DNA from: Actinomycetes bacterium
GTDB lineage: Bacteria > Actinomycetota > Actinomycetes > Propionibacteriales > Nocardioidaceae
Assembly (NCBI GenBank): GCA_023415395.1
Contig: JAEZKN010000577.1
Location: forward strand, 1-6,049
Reading direction: 5' to 3'
DNA: 6,049 bases
Under the pieces are notes generated by a model that had not been told where the DNA came from, did not search any database, and saw nothing but the letters and a program-made list of their open reading frames with translations. Both the position numbers and the translations under genes were made by a program. Each line of letters begins with the position of its first letter. The stretch's first letter is position 1. Below, piece after piece: positions 5,934 to 6,049 of this stretch.

Positions 5934-6049
5934 ATGGAGGGTCCGCTGGTCCAGCTCACCGGCGCCACGGTGTACTTCGGCGCCGATGCGGCGCTCGACG
6001 GCGTGGGCTTTCCGCACATACCCCGTGTGGTGCCAACCCGCAACGGGGG
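5934..6049 (+). CDS. N-terminus of a probable ABC-type ATPase, cut by the window end
   Basis: An ATG at 5934 (or GTG at 5931) opens a frame with no stop to the window end, giving 38 codons. The first 26 residues, including LVQLTGATVYFGADAALDGV, follow the N-terminal beta-strand pattern of ABC ATPases, in which an aromatic-rich strand is followed by ALDGVSF-like sequence. In such proteins the Walker A loop follows about 12-16 residues later. Here the remaining residues (PHIPRVVPTRNGG) only loosely recall the expected PGEVVAL.GRNGAGKS and seem to lack a few residues. The final bases may be low-quality, or the resemblance may be accidental. There is no ribosome binding site, but a -10-like GATAAT lies just upstream. 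Transport substrate and subfamily cannot be told. Confidence 0.45.
   Translation, partial: MEGPLVQLTGATVYFGADAALDGVGFPHIPRVVPTRNG

Noticed and set aside
4608..6017. 469-codon open frame on the minus strand opposite ytfT and yjfF
   Set aside because: Composition is dominated by Asp, Arg, His and Glu with no domain pattern, as expected from the antisense of GC-rich membrane-protein genes. No start signal; the + strand genes are unambiguous.
1..6049. CRISPR array, tRNA or rRNA gene, insertion sequence, phage or defence-type system
   Set aside because: No regularly spaced long repeats, RNA gene signatures, transposase motifs or terminal inverted repeats were seen; the coding space is filled by the membrane protein, the importer operon and one partial gene.

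Overview
The window is very GC-rich, with G or C at most third codon positions, a GTG start and strong AGGAGG-type ribosome binding sites. All real genes lie on the + strand. This suggests a high-GC actinobacterium; Nocardioidaceae-like is my guess from the protein flavour, not something the sequence proves.

Layout: (1) 1-927 is the 3' part of a polytopic membrane protein of the lysylphosphatidylglycerol synthase transmembrane / flippase-like family. (2) 928-1184 is a regulatory intergenic region. It holds a hairpin-forming inverted repeat, three copies of a GTTANCNNTCAC motif that looks like a LacI-family operator, a candidate -10 box and a leader hairpin. (3) 1185-5897 is a four-gene sugar ABC importer operon: lipoprotein binding protein (ytfQ-like), double-domain ATPase (ytfR-like) and two permeases (ytfT-like, yjfF-like). 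The last three genes are tightly coupled, with ATGA overlaps at both internal junctions. (4) 5934-6049 is the start of another gene, probably an ABC-type ATPase, cut by the window end and possibly read from a leaderless mRNA.

How it works: gene order and family-specific motifs match the Escherichia coli galactofuranose importer YtfQ-YtfR-YtfT-YjfF. The lipid-anchored binding protein captures a sugar, a YtfT/YjfF pair forms the membrane channel, and YtfR supplies ATPase power. Galactofuranose is the best substrate prediction, but it is inferred from homology. A LacI-type sugar-responsive repressor acting at 928-1103 is the likely control; no regulator gene lies in the window.

The main anomaly is that the ATPase gene carries a one-base deletion (between 2590 and 2591) in its Q-loop codons. 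The gene is therefore either broken or miscalled by sequencing. The last ~45 bases also look degraded relative to an ABC ATPase, which favours a low-quality assembly but does not prove it. I found no CRISPR array, RNA gene, insertion sequence, phage element or novel defence-type system. The window is a recognisable transporter operon with interesting regulatory detail.
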